Assembly (NCBI RefSeq): GCF_037975245.1
Contig: NC_092573.1
Span: 8,710,501-8,774,500 of the forward strand
Length of the DNA: 64,000 bases
From: Apostichopus japonicus
Taxonomy: Eukaryota > Echinodermata > Holothuroidea > Aspidochirotida > Stichopodidae
Direction: 5' to 3'
A program made the translations under genes and the position numbers. Positions 10,352 through 22,930 of the stretch are shown one piece after another (position 1 is the first letter of the stretch; each line of letters opens with the position of its first letter). Below the pieces are notes generated by a model. The model was not told the origin of the DNA. It searched no databases and saw nothing but the letters and a program-made list of their open reading frames with translations.

Positions 10352-11030
10352 ACAAATTTAAAGTTCATTGCAACAATAACGACAGCTTTGATGATCGAGC
10401 AATAGTCTAAAATTGTACCAGAATTGTGCAGATAATATGTTTTTAGAGTAAACCTGGTTTTCTTCAAATGCTCTCATAATACAAAGCAAAGAAATGTATA
10501 ATTCGATAACGGTGTACATGATAACTATGTAATATCTTTCACTTTGCAATGAGGTGTTGCCGCCTCATTCTATCATCAGCCGGTTCCTACACTTCATGTA
10601 TACTAGTTTCCTGTGGCATAGTTGATACTAAATACTTTAGTTTGTCTTACTTCATTATATTAACACCAGCATTAAAACTTGCTGACCTTATAAACGTTAA
10701 GCAATTTCGAATGTGCTTTTTCGTAAGGCTAAGTTAGATATCGAGAAGGTATGTGTGTGTATCTTGGAATGGGGGAGGAAGGGAAGGGCATGGATGGGCA
10801 GAAACCAGTGACCACTTTGAGGATCCTCACCAGTCGACTTTTAATTTTGAAGCTGCTACGGGAGCTCAGATATCTTAAAGTGTTTTACTATTATATCTCA
10901 AAATCGTGTTTTTATTTAATTTCCTCAGTTCTCCCAAAAGTGTGTACTTCTTAACTAAGATTTTTGATGGACAGGGATTGTCTCAAGTTCTAAAAAGACG
11001 ATTGCTATTTCCAATTTACTTCTATACGAC
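10352..11030 (+). other. 3' flank of gene A, duplicated downstream of gene B
   Basis: No coding sequence. The part from about 10580 matches 29700-29900, and 10810-11030 matches 31790-31997, so this is the shared flank of units A and B. In unit B a foldback element splits it. Confidence 0.7.
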
Positions 11031-11039
11031 TGAGTCAAA

Positions 11040-11682
11040 TAGAAACTACTCAGTCAAATAGAGAAAGAACAGGAAAAAACATAAAGGGCGTATCTTGGAT
11101 TTGGAAAACAAAACTGATAATCTTACAGTAGAAAACGATCAACTCAGAACAACCATTACGGCTTGACAAACAGAGAACGACACTCTACGCATAAAGTAAA
11201 TAAAATAGATTAATACTCCCGACGAAATTGTGTCAGAGTGTTCGGCATAACTAAGACCTTGGAAGAAAACGTCACTTACAAAATAATGACCCTGGCCAAG
11301 GAGAAACTTCAAGTAAACCTTTAGACAGAACACATCGATCGGTGTCACAGAGTCGGGGCGAAATCTGTTGGACGACCGAGGGAGTCATTAACAAGTTTAA
11401 CTCTTATCAAATCAGATCACAATTCCTATACAGTCGTAGAAAATTAAACACACCGAAATAGTCATCAAGGAGGATCTAATTTATATCAATCAATCCCTGA
11501 TAAATGCAGCCCAGGAGCACAAATCTACATCTATTGCCTGGACAATTGACGGGAATGTATCAGTCTCCATTAATAGGGATGGCAGCAGTGTCGTTAAACG
11601 AATAAAAAATCTATCGGACCTACAGAAATTGTTATTATCATTACCATATCGCTGACGGCAACGTTTTAACACTTTAACCTAT
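11040..11682 (+). pseudogene. LINE ORF1 remnant
   Basis: The + strand frames contain a coiled-coil-like stretch (LDLENKTDNLTVENDQL) followed after frameshifts by RVFGITKTLEENVTY, DRTHR, and then VIKEDLIYINQSLINAAQEH and SIAWTIDGNVSVSINR. The order coiled coil, RRM-like part and C-terminal part ending in W-T-x-D-G is that of LINE ORF1 RNA-binding proteins. Stops interrupt it repeatedly. Its presence shows this LINE copy was close to full length. Confidence 0.6.
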
Positions 11683-11888
11683 CAATTGTTTATAAACAGC
11701 CCTCAACACAGTTGCGTAACACACTGGAATGTAGTCCTTTAATTATACTGTTATATGGAATGGTGACTCGTCGCTGGAATTGTTTCAGTTATAAACAGTA
11801 CTCGAAACAGTTGCGTAACACGTACTGGAATGTAGTCCTTTTGCTATACTGTTATATGGAATCGTGACTCATCGCTTGTATTGTTTAT
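11683..11888 (+). repeat. Two tandem copies of about 100 bp between LINE ORF1 and ORF2
   Basis: Each copy has TATAAACAG, CAGTTGCGTAACAC, CTGGAATGTAGTCCTTT and ATACTGTTATATGGAAT in the same order (starts near 11690 and 11790). It sits exactly between the two LINE coding regions and could be a regulatory or translation-linked spacer, or a simple duplication. Confidence 0.8.
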
Positions 11889-12770
11889 CTCTCAGTTACT
11901 GTATGTTATGTTTGTTGTCATTTTGCAAGTGTTTTTTTGCTCTGGACTTACTGGATTTATTAGTGTCGTTACCGTTTTTATCGCCTTTGCTTTTTTTGTT
12001 GTAAGTATTTGTTCTTCTTGTTTAATGTTTGGTACTAATCACGAAGATTTTTCATTAACTGACCTTCTCAACTCAAATAACGTTGACCCTGCTTCTGATT
12101 TGCGTGCTGCAAGGGGTTTATGTAGTAAATATATAGATAATGATAAAACTGTTGACTTTTTCAATAGGTATACCAAGTGAACATTTGAACTTTCTCCATG
12201 TAAATATTAGGAGTCTAAGTAAAACTCTTTTTTCATGCAAACACAACTTTTCCATTATTGCTATTTCTGAAACATGGCTGCATGCCACTAGTCCCGTTGA
12301 GCTATTTGATATACCTGGGTATACTTTTACTCACCGGGACCGAAATTATTCAACCGGTGGAGGAGTGGCTATGTATGTTAATGAATTATTTACCTTTTCT
12401 GTTTATGATGACATCAGCAGCTCTGTAAATATTAATATTACTTGTTTTGAATACATGCTTATTAAATTACGCATCTCTAAAGCAAAATCAGTAATTGTAG
12501 GGGTTGTATATCGACCACCCAATCTTAGTATTAATCAATTCAACACTACATTTTATGATTCATTACTATCAGCTGGTGTTTGTTCAAAAACATGCTACAT
12601 TTTAGGCGATTTTCATATTAAATTGCTCGAGATTGATACATACGATTATGTAGCGGATTTTATCAACATGTTATGTTCGTTTTCACTGGTACCTACCGTT
12701 GATAAACCAACTACTATCACAAACATAATCATCAGGTATTATTATCGCTGATGTCAGCGATCACTTACCT
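11884..12770 (+). pseudogene. LINE ORF2, N-terminal and endonuclease part
   Basis: An open frame to 12180 has a strongly hydrophobic first 50 residues, then DPASDLRAARGLCSKYI. It shifts to the frame of 12140-12751, which carries APE-type endonuclease blocks: LNFLHVNIRSL, IIAISETWL, VIVGVVYRPP and CYILGDFHIKLLE (the usual GDFN asparagine is His here). A deletion or frameshift follows near 12725, after which GIIIADVSDHLPI continues in another frame. The catalytic SDH block is therefore present but separated. Confidence 0.75.
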
Positions 12771-14700
12771 ATTTGTATAGTAACGCTGGCTGGTCTCAAA
12801 GACAATGTTAAGTCTTATGACCTCTCTTTCACAATGAAGCGTAATACTTCTGATAATAATATTGACCGTCTTAAACTTCACTTGCGTCAGGTTGACTGGT
12901 CTTGTCTTTCAAATGATGATGTTGACAACGCGCTTAATTCCTTTATGAATATTTGTAAGGACATTTTTGATGAAACTTGCCCTCCTATTAAAACAAGGCT
13001 TGGTTGTGGTAAATCATATATACTCCTTGGATTACTAACAATCTTTTAAAATCTATTCATAAGAAACGTAATTTATATAGGAAGTACTTGTCTAATCCTA
13101 GTCAAAGCAATAAACTGATTTATACTACATATAACAATATTTTAGCACAATATATTACAACAGCTAAAGTATTATATTTTAACTCAAAGTTTGATCAATA
13201 TAAAGGTATCATAAAAGGGACATGGAGAGTAATACACCAAGTTATGAATAAGAACTGTAAAACTAATACATCACCTGATCACCTTATAGAGAACAATGTC
13301 AAGGTAACAGACACAACTGGTATTGCTAACACATTTAACATTTTATTTGTAAACATGGGTAATAACTTAGCAACTAAGATTAATGATACAGGTATACATA
13401 TTGAAATTTTTTTAAAGGGATCTTTTGAATTTTTTTCCTTCTTTTTCCTACAAGCATAGGTGAGATCATCAAAATTGTAAATCATCAGGAAAATAATAAG
13501 GCAGCCGGTTTTGATAATATTAAGGGTAGTATTATAAAAAAAAGTGTACGGACGAGGTTGGTGAACTCCTTTCCATATCTTCAACCTTTCGCTCAGTTCA
13601 GGAGTAGTACCTCAAAATTTAAAAATAGCTGAAGTCCTTCCACTAAGGTGATGTTACAGATTAGAAAAATTATAGACCTATTTCTCTTAAACCCTTTTTC
13701 CCCAAGATCCTTGAAAAATATTATATACTTAGTAATAATCAATATGGGTTTCTTTCAAATCCTGCAACATATCTGGCGGTTATTGATTTGATCGACAAAG
13801 TCGCAAGTACCTTTAACAATAAACACTTTGGGATTGGATTTTTTTGGACTTGTCTAAGGCATTTGATACCGTAAATCATGACATCCTCTTAAGAAAACTT
13901 TTTCATTTTTGTATTAGAGGGACTGCTTTAAGTTGGTTTTCTAGCTAACTGAGAAATAGAAAAACAACAGTTTTTAACTTTTAAGTCTAACTCTTTCACC
14001 ATGAATTCAATAACATGTGGAGTTCCCAAAGGGTTTGTTCTTGGTTCTCTGCTTTTTCTCATTTATATTAATGATATTAAGGCAACTTCAGCAATTATTT
14101 CTTTCATATTATTTGCCGATGACACTTATATTATTTTCAGTCACAAACATTTACAACTTGGCTCAGCGATTGTCAATCAGGAACTAAAAAAAGTTTCTGT
14201 TCGGTTTCGGGCTAATATTATCGTTAAACATTGATAAAACAAACTTTATGATTTTTCGTCCTTAACAAAAAGCGGTCTGTGATATAAATATAAAGATTGA
14301 TAATCAGCTGATTTGTAATGTTAGCACTACTAAATTCCTTGGTGTGATAATCGATAATCATATGAATTGGAAGCCACATATTCATAAAGTACAAACTTAT
14401 GTTGCTAGAATTGTAGGTGTCATGTATAAACTTAAATCATTTATTCCAAATAATTTTCTATTCTCTATTTATAAAACATTAATAACAACATCTTCATTAT
14501 TGTGCTATTTCCTGGGCAAACTCTTCTCCTTATGAATATAGTAAACTCCCTCTTTCTCCTACAAAAAAAGAGCTGTTAGAATAATTTGTAATGCATCTTA
14601 TCGTGATCATACCTCCCATTTATTTAGAGAGCTTAAGTTACTGAAATGTTTTGACATTTATCATTTTCAGTTGGGTATTTTTATGTTCAAGTGGCGGGAA
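12771..14700 (+). pseudogene. LINE ORF2, reverse transcriptase part
   Basis: Broken frames carry the region before the RT domain (12834-13459) and then RT blocks: CGVPKGFVLGSLLFLIYINDI and ILFADDTYI (14001-14140; FADD active site present) and TKFLGVIIDNHMNWKPHI (about 14330-14390). Stops and frameshifts occur every few hundred bases, and some RT blocks are missing or hard to see around 13640-13990. No activity is expected. Confidence 0.75.
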
Positions 14701-14885
14701 TGCTTGCTTCCAACAAGGCCTCGATAAGCTCTGCTTTCGCCAGGTCTCCCCCACTTCACATCATTGTATATATCAATTGTTTGATTCTTATGGAATGTAT
14801 TGGTATTGTATATTCAAATGTATATATGTTCACTTATGTTGTGGTGAAGTGGAAATAAAATAAATAGTTTTCAAAATAGTTTTCA

Positions 14886-16227
14886 ATATTCTCAACTTTT
14901 GACTATTTTTAGGAAAAGGCGGCAACTACATCTAAGTGTTGACCCTTTCCTCGAAATTTCGACTTTTTATCTCAAGCTTGTGGCTTCGCATCTTAAACGT
15001 TTGGTGTTTTTCTCAAATTTTTAACTATATCCTCCTATATTATGATACCCTAATTTCGACTTATTCCTTGAAACTGGAACATTGCATCTCACACGTTCGA
15101 CTATTTAATATCAACTTTTCTTGAATTTAGAACTAGGGTAGTATGAAATAAGGCTGGGAGGCTTTTAACAAGGAACCGTACGGTACTAAGTGAAGTGTTC
15201 AGTCATTCAGTGGAACTTTAACATAGCAGTTAAAATCGCGACTTCTTGTAGAAACTTTGACTATATATCAAACCATAAAAATGGAGTGTTAGCTCGGTGG
15301 TTAACGCCGGTGTCTTTCAATCATATGGTCCAGAGTTCGAGTCACTTCAAGATTAATGTATGTCGTCAAGTTACAGAGTTGTTGACAGTTGACAATTCAT
15401 AACCATGGACCTTAGATATGAATCTAAGAGACTGACTTCCGTCAGCTTGCGGCTTTGATAAGCCAATGAGGCTTCTTCGCGAGTACCTGCTTACTAATCT
15501 AAAAGGATCTAAAATACATACAATACATACATACATAAAAAGAAATTTACCGTTGATTCCCTGGTATGCTCTTTTAGTAGTACAATAAATTGATCCATAT
15601 ATAACCATTCAATGTAAGGACTACGTAAAGGAAATAAATATATCTGCATGTGTGTTGATTAATTAATTAATTTACTTACTAATTATTTTTCTGCTGTTAA
15701 TCGCTAGTATTACATTTAGTATAATTCAACGTGGAACAAACTCTAGTTGCAAATGTCAGCGATCTGAAATCAGTCAGTTCTATATCAATGGCGTTCTGTA
15801 AACTGAGCCCAGTCCGCCATTGCTCAACAGAGAATAACATCAACAGGCGTCATCATGTCTTCACTTCATTTGAAAGAAAGCCTAATTATAATACCAACTG
15901 CCGTATTGTTTAGTAAGCATTTTCGAGGACCAATCAAATCTTAACGTTTTTTCATCACAGTTGGAAAATACATACGCAATAGACAATGGCTTAAACACAA
16001 CATGGAACAATCAATGAAATAAAATTGGGAGCATAAGTAATTAGTTAAAGTCCTGGATAAACGTTTCAAGGTATTCATGGAGTTGGCATTTTACACTACC
16101 TTGAGTACTCGTTTCACTCCTTAGCATCAACATATAAAAATGTTTTCTGATGACACTGGGTATTTCCACCCTCTCAGAATAAATTATTTCGTGTGGTGGA
16201 CCTTATTGGGAGTGGTTATGTACATTA
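14886..16227 (+). other. Duplicated flank of unit A, with a SINE inside
   Basis: Homologous to about 32000-33375 in unit B, apart from the SINE at 15282-15533. No coding sequence is supported. Confidence 0.7.
15282..15533 (+). mobile_element. tRNA-derived SINE with 8-bp target duplication
   Basis: The 5' part resembles a tRNA: an A-box-like TAGCTCGGTGGTTAACGC followed by a B-box-like GAGTTCGAGTCAC about 40 bp later. Such boxes are internal RNA polymerase III promoters. The body is about 200 bp and ends in a CATA-type tail. CATAAAAA flanks both sides (15274-15281 and 15534-15541). The unit B paralogue near 32390 lacks it. A second copy, on the other strand, is at about 43965-44195. Confidence 0.88.
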
Positions 16228-17070
16228 TTCGTGTGACGGAACATGTCCACAAGGTACTGTGAAGCCAGACAATTTAAATACCATTTTAAACGTTTCTCGA
16301 TTGGAGGACCTGTTCACAGTTGAAAAGTTCTTCAGATCTATATATAATCAAATGTTGCATTGAGAATAAATCTTGCTGCAGCTTTCGGTACACGACTAAG
16401 TCTCTGAGAACAATTATGGTATTAGTCATACCCCACATTGAACTACAATACTCCATAGGTCAGATATACCCATTATAATATAGAATACAAGTTTACGTCG
16501 CGGTAAGGTCAATCTACTGGAAACGAGCTTGCAAACAGAATCGACTTGTTCGTTCCAAGAAAATTCATATTTCGATTTTTACGACCAAATCTTTTCACAG
16601 CATACACTCTCAATAAAAGAATCTTCGACGGCAATAATTAATTAAATCATTTTGAATGGATTTCAGCCTTTCTCTTGAACCAATTAACATGGTTTTAGTT
16701 TTATTTCTATTTAAACCAATTCATTTCTCTTGCACCATTTGCAAACATTAGCCATATCTTCATCAAGTTTGGTATTTAAATCCTCTACAGACTATCCCTT
16801 GATATGAAATGTTGTATCATTTGCATACATGTTCGCCGAGCAAGCTTAATACTTTGACCCATGTCATATATAAGTAAAACAAAGAGCAACGGGCCCAGAA
16901 TTGACCCCTGTGGCACCCCGCATGTTACTGGCAGTTAAGGGAGGGGGGGGGGGGGGGAAACCATTAACATATATTGTTGCCAGTCTATTAGATAAAATAC
17001 GACTTAAACCCCTAGCCAAAATAAATAAATAATAATAAAACAAAAACGTTCTCAAGTACTTGCTATGCTT
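16228..17070 (-). pseudogene. LINE reverse transcriptase fragment
   Basis: Reading leftward from about 17000: RGLSRILSNRLATIYVNG, then GVPQGSILGPLLFVL, a degraded active-site box (about 16830), and near 16450-16300 the C-terminal RT pattern MEYCSSMWG. A run of G/C at about 16940-16956 interrupts the frame. It is a 5'- and 3'-decayed LINE of the jockey/CR1 group. The unit B paralogue diverges at about 33375, so this piece probably inserted after the duplication. Confidence 0.7.
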
Positions 17071-19049
17071 TACAGACATGTGACTCCCGAGCGCGGCGCG
17101 TGGTACTTGGTACTACTACTCTTACTTTAACAGGTTAACTTCATATTACTTTCCATTTGCAGCTTTTAAGCTACATAAAGTGAACGATAACCGACGTCAC
17201 TTAACGTCGAACTTTGAAGACAACTATAGTTTCATGTGTACATTTTTATTTAATTATGAAGCAAATGTCATACTTATTTGGAATTCTTTTGCATACAGAA
17301 AGGTCACCTATACTTCATAATACTTCGTTTGCGCATATTTTGTTTCAATTAAAAAAAAATAGCAACTTGAAGTAAGATTAAGTGTAATAAGCTACTATGG
17401 AATATATTTCATTTTAAGCTTATTAAAACCCGTAATATCTACCCTGGATATATCCAAAAATTGTAATGCATGTCTGGGAGGTGTTGACATCTCCTTTTTG
17501 CCACAATCATAAATAAAGAAATGTATTTTGGCGTGATCTACAGTTGACCTTCCAGAAGAATTTCATACGTTTGATGGCGCTCTTGAAGGCAGAGTTTACA
17601 TGGAATATTCCCATTTCGACTTTTGGTCGACTCGAAATTTGCTAACTAGCAATAGGCAAACAGCGTTAGCGATGTGCTTGATAAACAGTAAAAAATACCA
17701 CTGCATGAACCAACTGCTCAACGTATATCATATCCCATTTAAGGAAGGAATGGTTTAATTTAAGAATTTCATCTGTTTGGAATATTCTTGCATTTTGTGT
17801 CTTAGGTTATTTGATATTGTTAAAGTCCCACTTCAAGACAGTCGGCCAGTCAGTATCGAGAAATCCCTCTATATAAAATATCTTTTTAAGTATTAAACGA
17901 GGCCATCATTTGAAGGTCGGTTTAATTACAATTAAGAGTATAAAATCAACCTACTTTAATGACATTAGTAGTGGGCATACGCACTAACGTATGAAACAGG
18001 TCTTCGTTTATGCATGTAACTTCTTCATCCTTTTCTCAGTTTGGTTAATATGAAATGAAGTGCGGCATTCGCTTATGTTATGATGTGTTTTTCGCCGATG
18101 TACCCATGACGCAAGTTTGGCCAACCTAACCCTTTGTTCGTTTGGATTTGTGTAATTCCATGGTTACGCACATTACATGTTTGATGGCTTTGGGTTCCTA
18201 TTGGCATCATAATGTCATGGTTACTCACATTACATGGTTACTCTCGCTACAGTTTATATGACTGTAACATTCTTAAGATATAATCTGCATGATATCATTG
18301 GTTAATTGTAATGATAACTAGCAGGAACGAAATTCCAATTATGGGATTATCGACATCCGTGTGTTTTATGTAAGGGGAAGAATTAACACTTATTTCTTTT
18401 ACTCATGCTATATCATTCACCAGGGTATTGAACAAAGCATTTTAAAACATTATTTTGAAAAAGTACTCAAAATGTTTCCAATGTTAACTTGTATTAGTGC
18501 AATATGTGTTCAATTATTCACCAAAAATATTCTTGAGATCAGGAGCATGTTTATTCACCGATTTCTGCACCGTAACTTCATTCCACTTCACCTTGGCCAA
18601 ATGTTTGTGAGAAAATATGTCGCGAACTCCCCCAAAACCGTAAGGCCGATGGAACCCACATCTAGTTTTGTCTGATTGGGCAATACTGTAAAAATTAATT
18701 GCCATGTACACGAAAACCCAAACCATAATTTACTCACCAGTTTTACTCTGACAGCATGTACATATCTTTCAGAACATATTTGGTAAGCTTTTTGGCGTTT
18801 TTGATCTGTGCCGAAAAAGGCTCACCGAATTGGTGGGTCCTTGCTCCGAAGTTATAATCATTCAATATTTTTAAACCGATTAATGAACATTATGTAACAG
18901 TCTAATTGTTCGCGAGTCACAAGATGCCATAGCAGCGCATTTCTACCAAAGTTTGAGATGTCGGCAGAGCCGTTTTGGAAGGGATTTTCACAGAAAATTG
19001 CGGTAAAATGTACATAGAACATGTGACCCCTTATCCATTGACCTAAGTT
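17071..19049. other. Intergenic, nothing recognised
   Basis: No supported gene or named element. An open frame of 104 codons at 18361-18675 has no family features I recognise. Several TTACATGG words cluster at about 18170-18240. Confidence 0.4.
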
Positions 19050-20880
19050 ACCATGGTAACCACATACTTTGATAGTACTAGACATGTCGATCATCATTGT
19101 CAAGGTCACATTTCAGTTCAAAGTTATCGCGTCAATCACTTTTCAATCCCTTTTTAGTTTGACCTTCGACCTTTCAGTTTTCGTTCTGAAAGTCAACAAA
19201 GTACAAGGCCCTGTCATAAAGCACCTTCAATTTCAACTTCAGTTTTAAGGAAATCCACATACTACTTAAGAACGAGCTAGATTCTTAATCCAGCTTCAGG
19301 CAGAGAACATATTTCATGTGGTAATGACGTTAACAAATTTCTTTGCGATGTTGTACACGCGTATCACTGCAACTATGTTTATGTCTTCAACATTATTCAT
19401 AAAAATACAACCATTGATTATTCCTTGTAAAGTTATGTTTTTCATTCATCATGTATTGGCCTATTGCATTCATCTTGTGCATGCACATTGAAGGTCATGG
19501 AGACAACGGGAAAAGATGATGATTTCAATAAAATAAGCTGGACAAGTCAGTAATTCATGCAAGATTATATCAGTATTGGCCGGTTGATATTGATAAACTT
19601 CTAGGCTCATTCTGTCATTCGATGCTAAAATCCTTAAACAATTTAGATCATTAGCTTGCCTGACCAATTTACAAATAATCAAATCAAATCAAAAAATCAA
19701 AAAACGAACTTAAGAAAGTCGACAATTTCGACATGAACATGCAAGTTATCCAAATTAATATGAAAACGTTTTTGAATAATAAAAAATTCCATAGTAAGGT
19801 GAACACCGAAATTTTTTATTTCGCAATACTAGGTTTAGAAACTCACACAAATGGAAATGTTTTCACCCCTCCCTCTATATACTTTCCGATTCCTTGGTCA
19901 TCATGGTGGGTACCCCTAAATCTCCCATCCAAAGATTTAATCGCTACTCTGAAGCATCATTTTAGCCATGACAACTGTTGACAACCAAGACCTCCATAAT
20001 AGTCTGCAATGACAAAACTGTTGCAATATCCTCTCTACATTTAGACGCGATCAGGATACCAAACTTGAGTAAATATTCGTAGAGTAAAAAGGAACGCAAG
20101 ATATTTTCCCCCAGCAAGCCAAGTCACAGAAACGAAACGGAAGCATGCATTCATATGAGCGTATATATATCTTTACTTACAGTGGCAGTGCGCCTGTGCT
20201 CGGAACAGAGGTGTTTGAGTCCTAACCAGATCATTACATTGTGTTCTTTGGGCAAGGAACTTTTATCTTCATTGCCTCTCTTCACATTCGTGTATACATG
20301 GGGACTTGCGAGGTGACTTGTAAATATATGCGTGCGCCGGTTTGTGGCTGCACCCTAAGGAAAGTCCCCCTTGGCACACGTACACGTATATGCACTGTAG
20401 TGCCTCAGGAGGGGCTTGTTTGAATTGAGCACACTTTGGTGTGTGGGTGTGACAAGTAACCAATGACCTGGGTTAAGGCATTAATCAAGACAGTTAACCT
20501 TCAACTTTACTGTCCTGTTCCCATTGGAATCTCCCATAAACATATGCAAAGTCAAAGTTCGAGTTGATTTAACCAATAAAAAGAACACACATACTTCTGT
20601 GAGAAAACAGGTATGAAGTCACAGAATAAGCATATATGATATATAAGTACAGCGTTATGTTGTTATTACCAATGGTAAGAACACAAATTAAACGGGTGAA
20701 ATACTTTCAACTCACTTAGTAGAGGTTGGCGTCATTTATTCGATAAAAAATGGTTCATAGAAAGCTAGAGTAATTAACCAAAGTCGATAACTGGAACTAC
20801 CACTGAATTTAGTACGCTGAAATGTGAACATTTGTGAGACAGCCATTTAGTTATAACCAAGTTTTTACTTTTATTTTGCA
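19050..20880 (+). repeat. Duplicated leader-flank segment upstream of gene B exon 1
   Basis: 19050-19260 matches 33775-33960 (upstream of gene C exon 1). 19280-19620 matches 21690-22035 and 34765-35060, both of which follow a signal-peptide exon. Here the exon itself is absent, so the segment looks like an additional partial duplication of the exon 1 region. 20480-20700 matches 24440-24665. No coding sequence seen. Confidence 0.7.
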
Positions 20881-20915
20881 ACAATATTTGATCACGACTC
20901 TTTCATCTTAAATAG

Positions 20916-21015
20916 CTCGTAGACAAACAAAATGAACTGAGAGTTCATATCAACTCATAAATTCTCGTAGACAAACAAAATGAACTGAGTTAGGGTTCAT
21001 ATCAACTCATAAATC
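20916..21015 (+). repeat. Tandem duplication of about 48 bp
   Basis: CTCGTAGACAAACAAAATG with its downstream ACTCATAAAT occurs twice in a row, starting at 20916 and 20964. The related sequence before gene C exon 1 (near 34065) has only one copy. Confidence 0.85.
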
Positions 21016-21040
21016 GAAGTTACACTTGCTATTCAGCAAT

Positions 21041-21050
21041 GGTATATATA
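21041..21050 (+). promoter_or_regulatory. Possible TATA box of gene B
   Basis: GGTATATATAAG lies about 380 bp before the signal-peptide start codon. The position before gene C exon 1 (about 34140) has ATGGGTATGTAAACCGCG instead, so the TATA-like word is not conserved even though the flanks are. This is an inference only. Confidence 0.3.
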
Positions 21051-21420
21051 AGCCGCGAAGGACAAAGTACACATAAGTTATATACCATATAGATACCATT
21101 CTAGCATATCATAATTATTGCATAGTCATGATACAACACATTCCTTGCATTGACTTCTGTAATGCCAAATTTATGCGAGTAACAACTCTAGTCTAGTAGA
21201 AACATATTCCCAACCCCCGCCCCTTTTTACGCAAATAGAACGTCTCCATATAATTGAGTTCGTTCAGTAGAATCTGTTGTGCATGTATTGTGCAATCTTT
21301 AATGCGACAAACGGTCCGAAGAGCTTTCATACTCTCCAGTTTAAGACACAAAGCATTGATACAGAAGTGTATTATAACAAAGAAACTTGAGAAGTTATTG
21401 CTTCCAGTAGAATCAATACG

Positions 21421-21520
21421 ATGCAAGTCATTATCGTCTCAGACCAAAAAAACGTAATGTTTTTCTCCAAATGCATTCTTCTTGGAATCGCATTTATTTT
21501 ACCATCTTGTTGCCTTACTG
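21421..21520 (+). CDS. Receptor gene B, signal-peptide exon
   Basis: 100 bp from ATG to a TTACTG/GTAAGT donor, leaving phase 1. It encodes a short N-terminus, a second Met, then a hydrophobic core (CILLGIAFILPSCCL), typical of a secretion signal. An in-frame TGA lies upstream (about 21387), so translation starts here or at the second Met (21457). It differs from the gene C exon 1 (34514-34613) at about 8 of 100 bases. Exons 2-5 are not found between here and the broken exons at 27737 and 29296, so the gene cannot make a full receptor. Confidence 0.7.
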
Positions 21521-22500
21521 GTAAGTAGGCCTAAATGAATATCCATTTGTAATGCTAACCTGCACTAAATTGTATGGTCAACTGGTTGATTAATGTAAGA
21601 AAAGTATTATATTAGACTACATTAATTTATATGCCATATAATTTAATATTTATATACATGGTACAATTATCTTTGAAAGTGAACGTTCTGAATCCAGCTT
21701 CAGAATATATTTACTGTCAAATACTGATACGAGAATGCAGTCATGTGTTAATGATGTTAACAAATTTCTTTTCGATGTTGTACATACGTAAAATTTAAAC
21801 TATGTTTATGTCTTTAACACTATTCATGGTAATTGTTACCATTGATTATTCCTTGTAAAGTTATGTTTTTCATTCATTATGTATTGGCCTATTGCATTTA
21901 TATTTTGCATGCACATTGAAGGTTATGAATGAGACGGATCAAGATGACGATTTCAGTCAAATGAACTGGACAAGCCAGTTATTTATGCGACATTGTTTCA
22001 GTATTGGCTGGTTGATATTGATAAATTTCTAGGCTCTATCAGTCATACGTACGATGCTAAAACCTTAAAACAATAAAGATCATTAGCTTGAAGGTTTACA
22101 TTTTCGACATGAAGATGAGAACGATACAAAATAACACGAAAACGTTTTTGAACAATACAACGGTCCACAATAGGGTGAACACCGGAATGGTTTTTTTTTG
22201 CAACTTTATGTTTACAAATTCACACAAACTGACATGTTTTTACCCATCCCCATTGTCTGGACTTTCGGATTCATTGGTCATCATATTGTGAGTACAATTT
22301 TCCCATGCAGCACCTCAATAAATGTCACAGGAATGGAGGCATACATTCAAATGAGCGTATAGAAGCTTTTATTTAATTGTAGTGCCCCTGTGCGCGGAAG
22401 AGATGTGCTTAATTGCTTTTTTCCATGGAAATCAAAGTTGATCTAATCAATAAAAAGAACACACATACTTCTGTGAGCAAACGGGCATGAAGTCACATCA
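21521..22500 (+). other. Intron 1 of unit B
   Basis: 21690-22035 aligns with 34765-35060 of unit C and 19280-19620. No exons seen. Confidence 0.6.
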
Positions 22501-22857
22501 TAAAACTATATCAGTCGCGTATCCAGGGGCGTTGGGGGCGCGCGTCCCCGGGTAAGAAAAGAGTAGAGAAGAAAAGAGAGAAGAAAAAAGGGGGAAAAGA
22601 GGGGGGAGAGGAGGAAGGAGAGGAAGGAAGGGAAATGAAAGAGAAGAAGGAGAGAAAAGGAGAAAGGGAGGGAGTAGAAGAAAAACGCCTAGACACCGGG
22701 AAGAGAAAAAAGAAACATTCATAATTACAGCTCTGATCCCTATTATATACACAGGGTAGCCAGTGACGGATCGAGGATTTCGGAAGGGGCTTGTGCCTCA
22801 GCTTACCCCTTACACCGACAACTCCATTTTTGTCGTTTCCATTTTCCCTCTCTCTCA

Positions 22858-22930
<73 letters not shown>
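22501..22930. repeat. Purine-rich tract and AT microsatellite in a MITE-like segment
   Basis: It begins with CGCGTATCCAGGGGCG, which resembles the end of the inverted-repeat element ending at about 24374 (GGATACGCCCCTG). An almost pure purine tract follows on the + strand (about 22551-22710), then CAGTGACGGATCGAGG and an AT dinucleotide run at about 22860-22927. The open frames on the minus strand here are low-complexity and not genes. Confidence 0.65.

Larger units (their letters stand above)
11031..14885 (+). mobile_element. Nearly full-length LINE (CR1/jockey group), decayed
   Basis: Boundaries come from comparison with the empty paralogous site at about 31998 in unit B. There CCAATTTAC runs almost directly into ATTCTCAACTTTTGAC; in unit A the same two flanks are about 3.9 kb apart. 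Inside lie, in order, an ORF1 remnant (11040-11680), a tandem repeat (11683-11888), an endonuclease region (11884-12770) and a reverse transcriptase region (12771-14700), then AATAAA-rich 3' sequence. Several frameshifts and stops make it inactive. It resembles the second LINE at 47.65-50.82 kb in sequence and layout. Confidence 0.85.

Noticed and set aside
15290-15360. Candidate tRNA gene
   Set aside because: A- and B-box-like sequences are present, but the body continues for about 200 bp to a CATA tail with target duplications and no clean cloverleaf is evident. It is a SINE; the same applies near 44130-44190.
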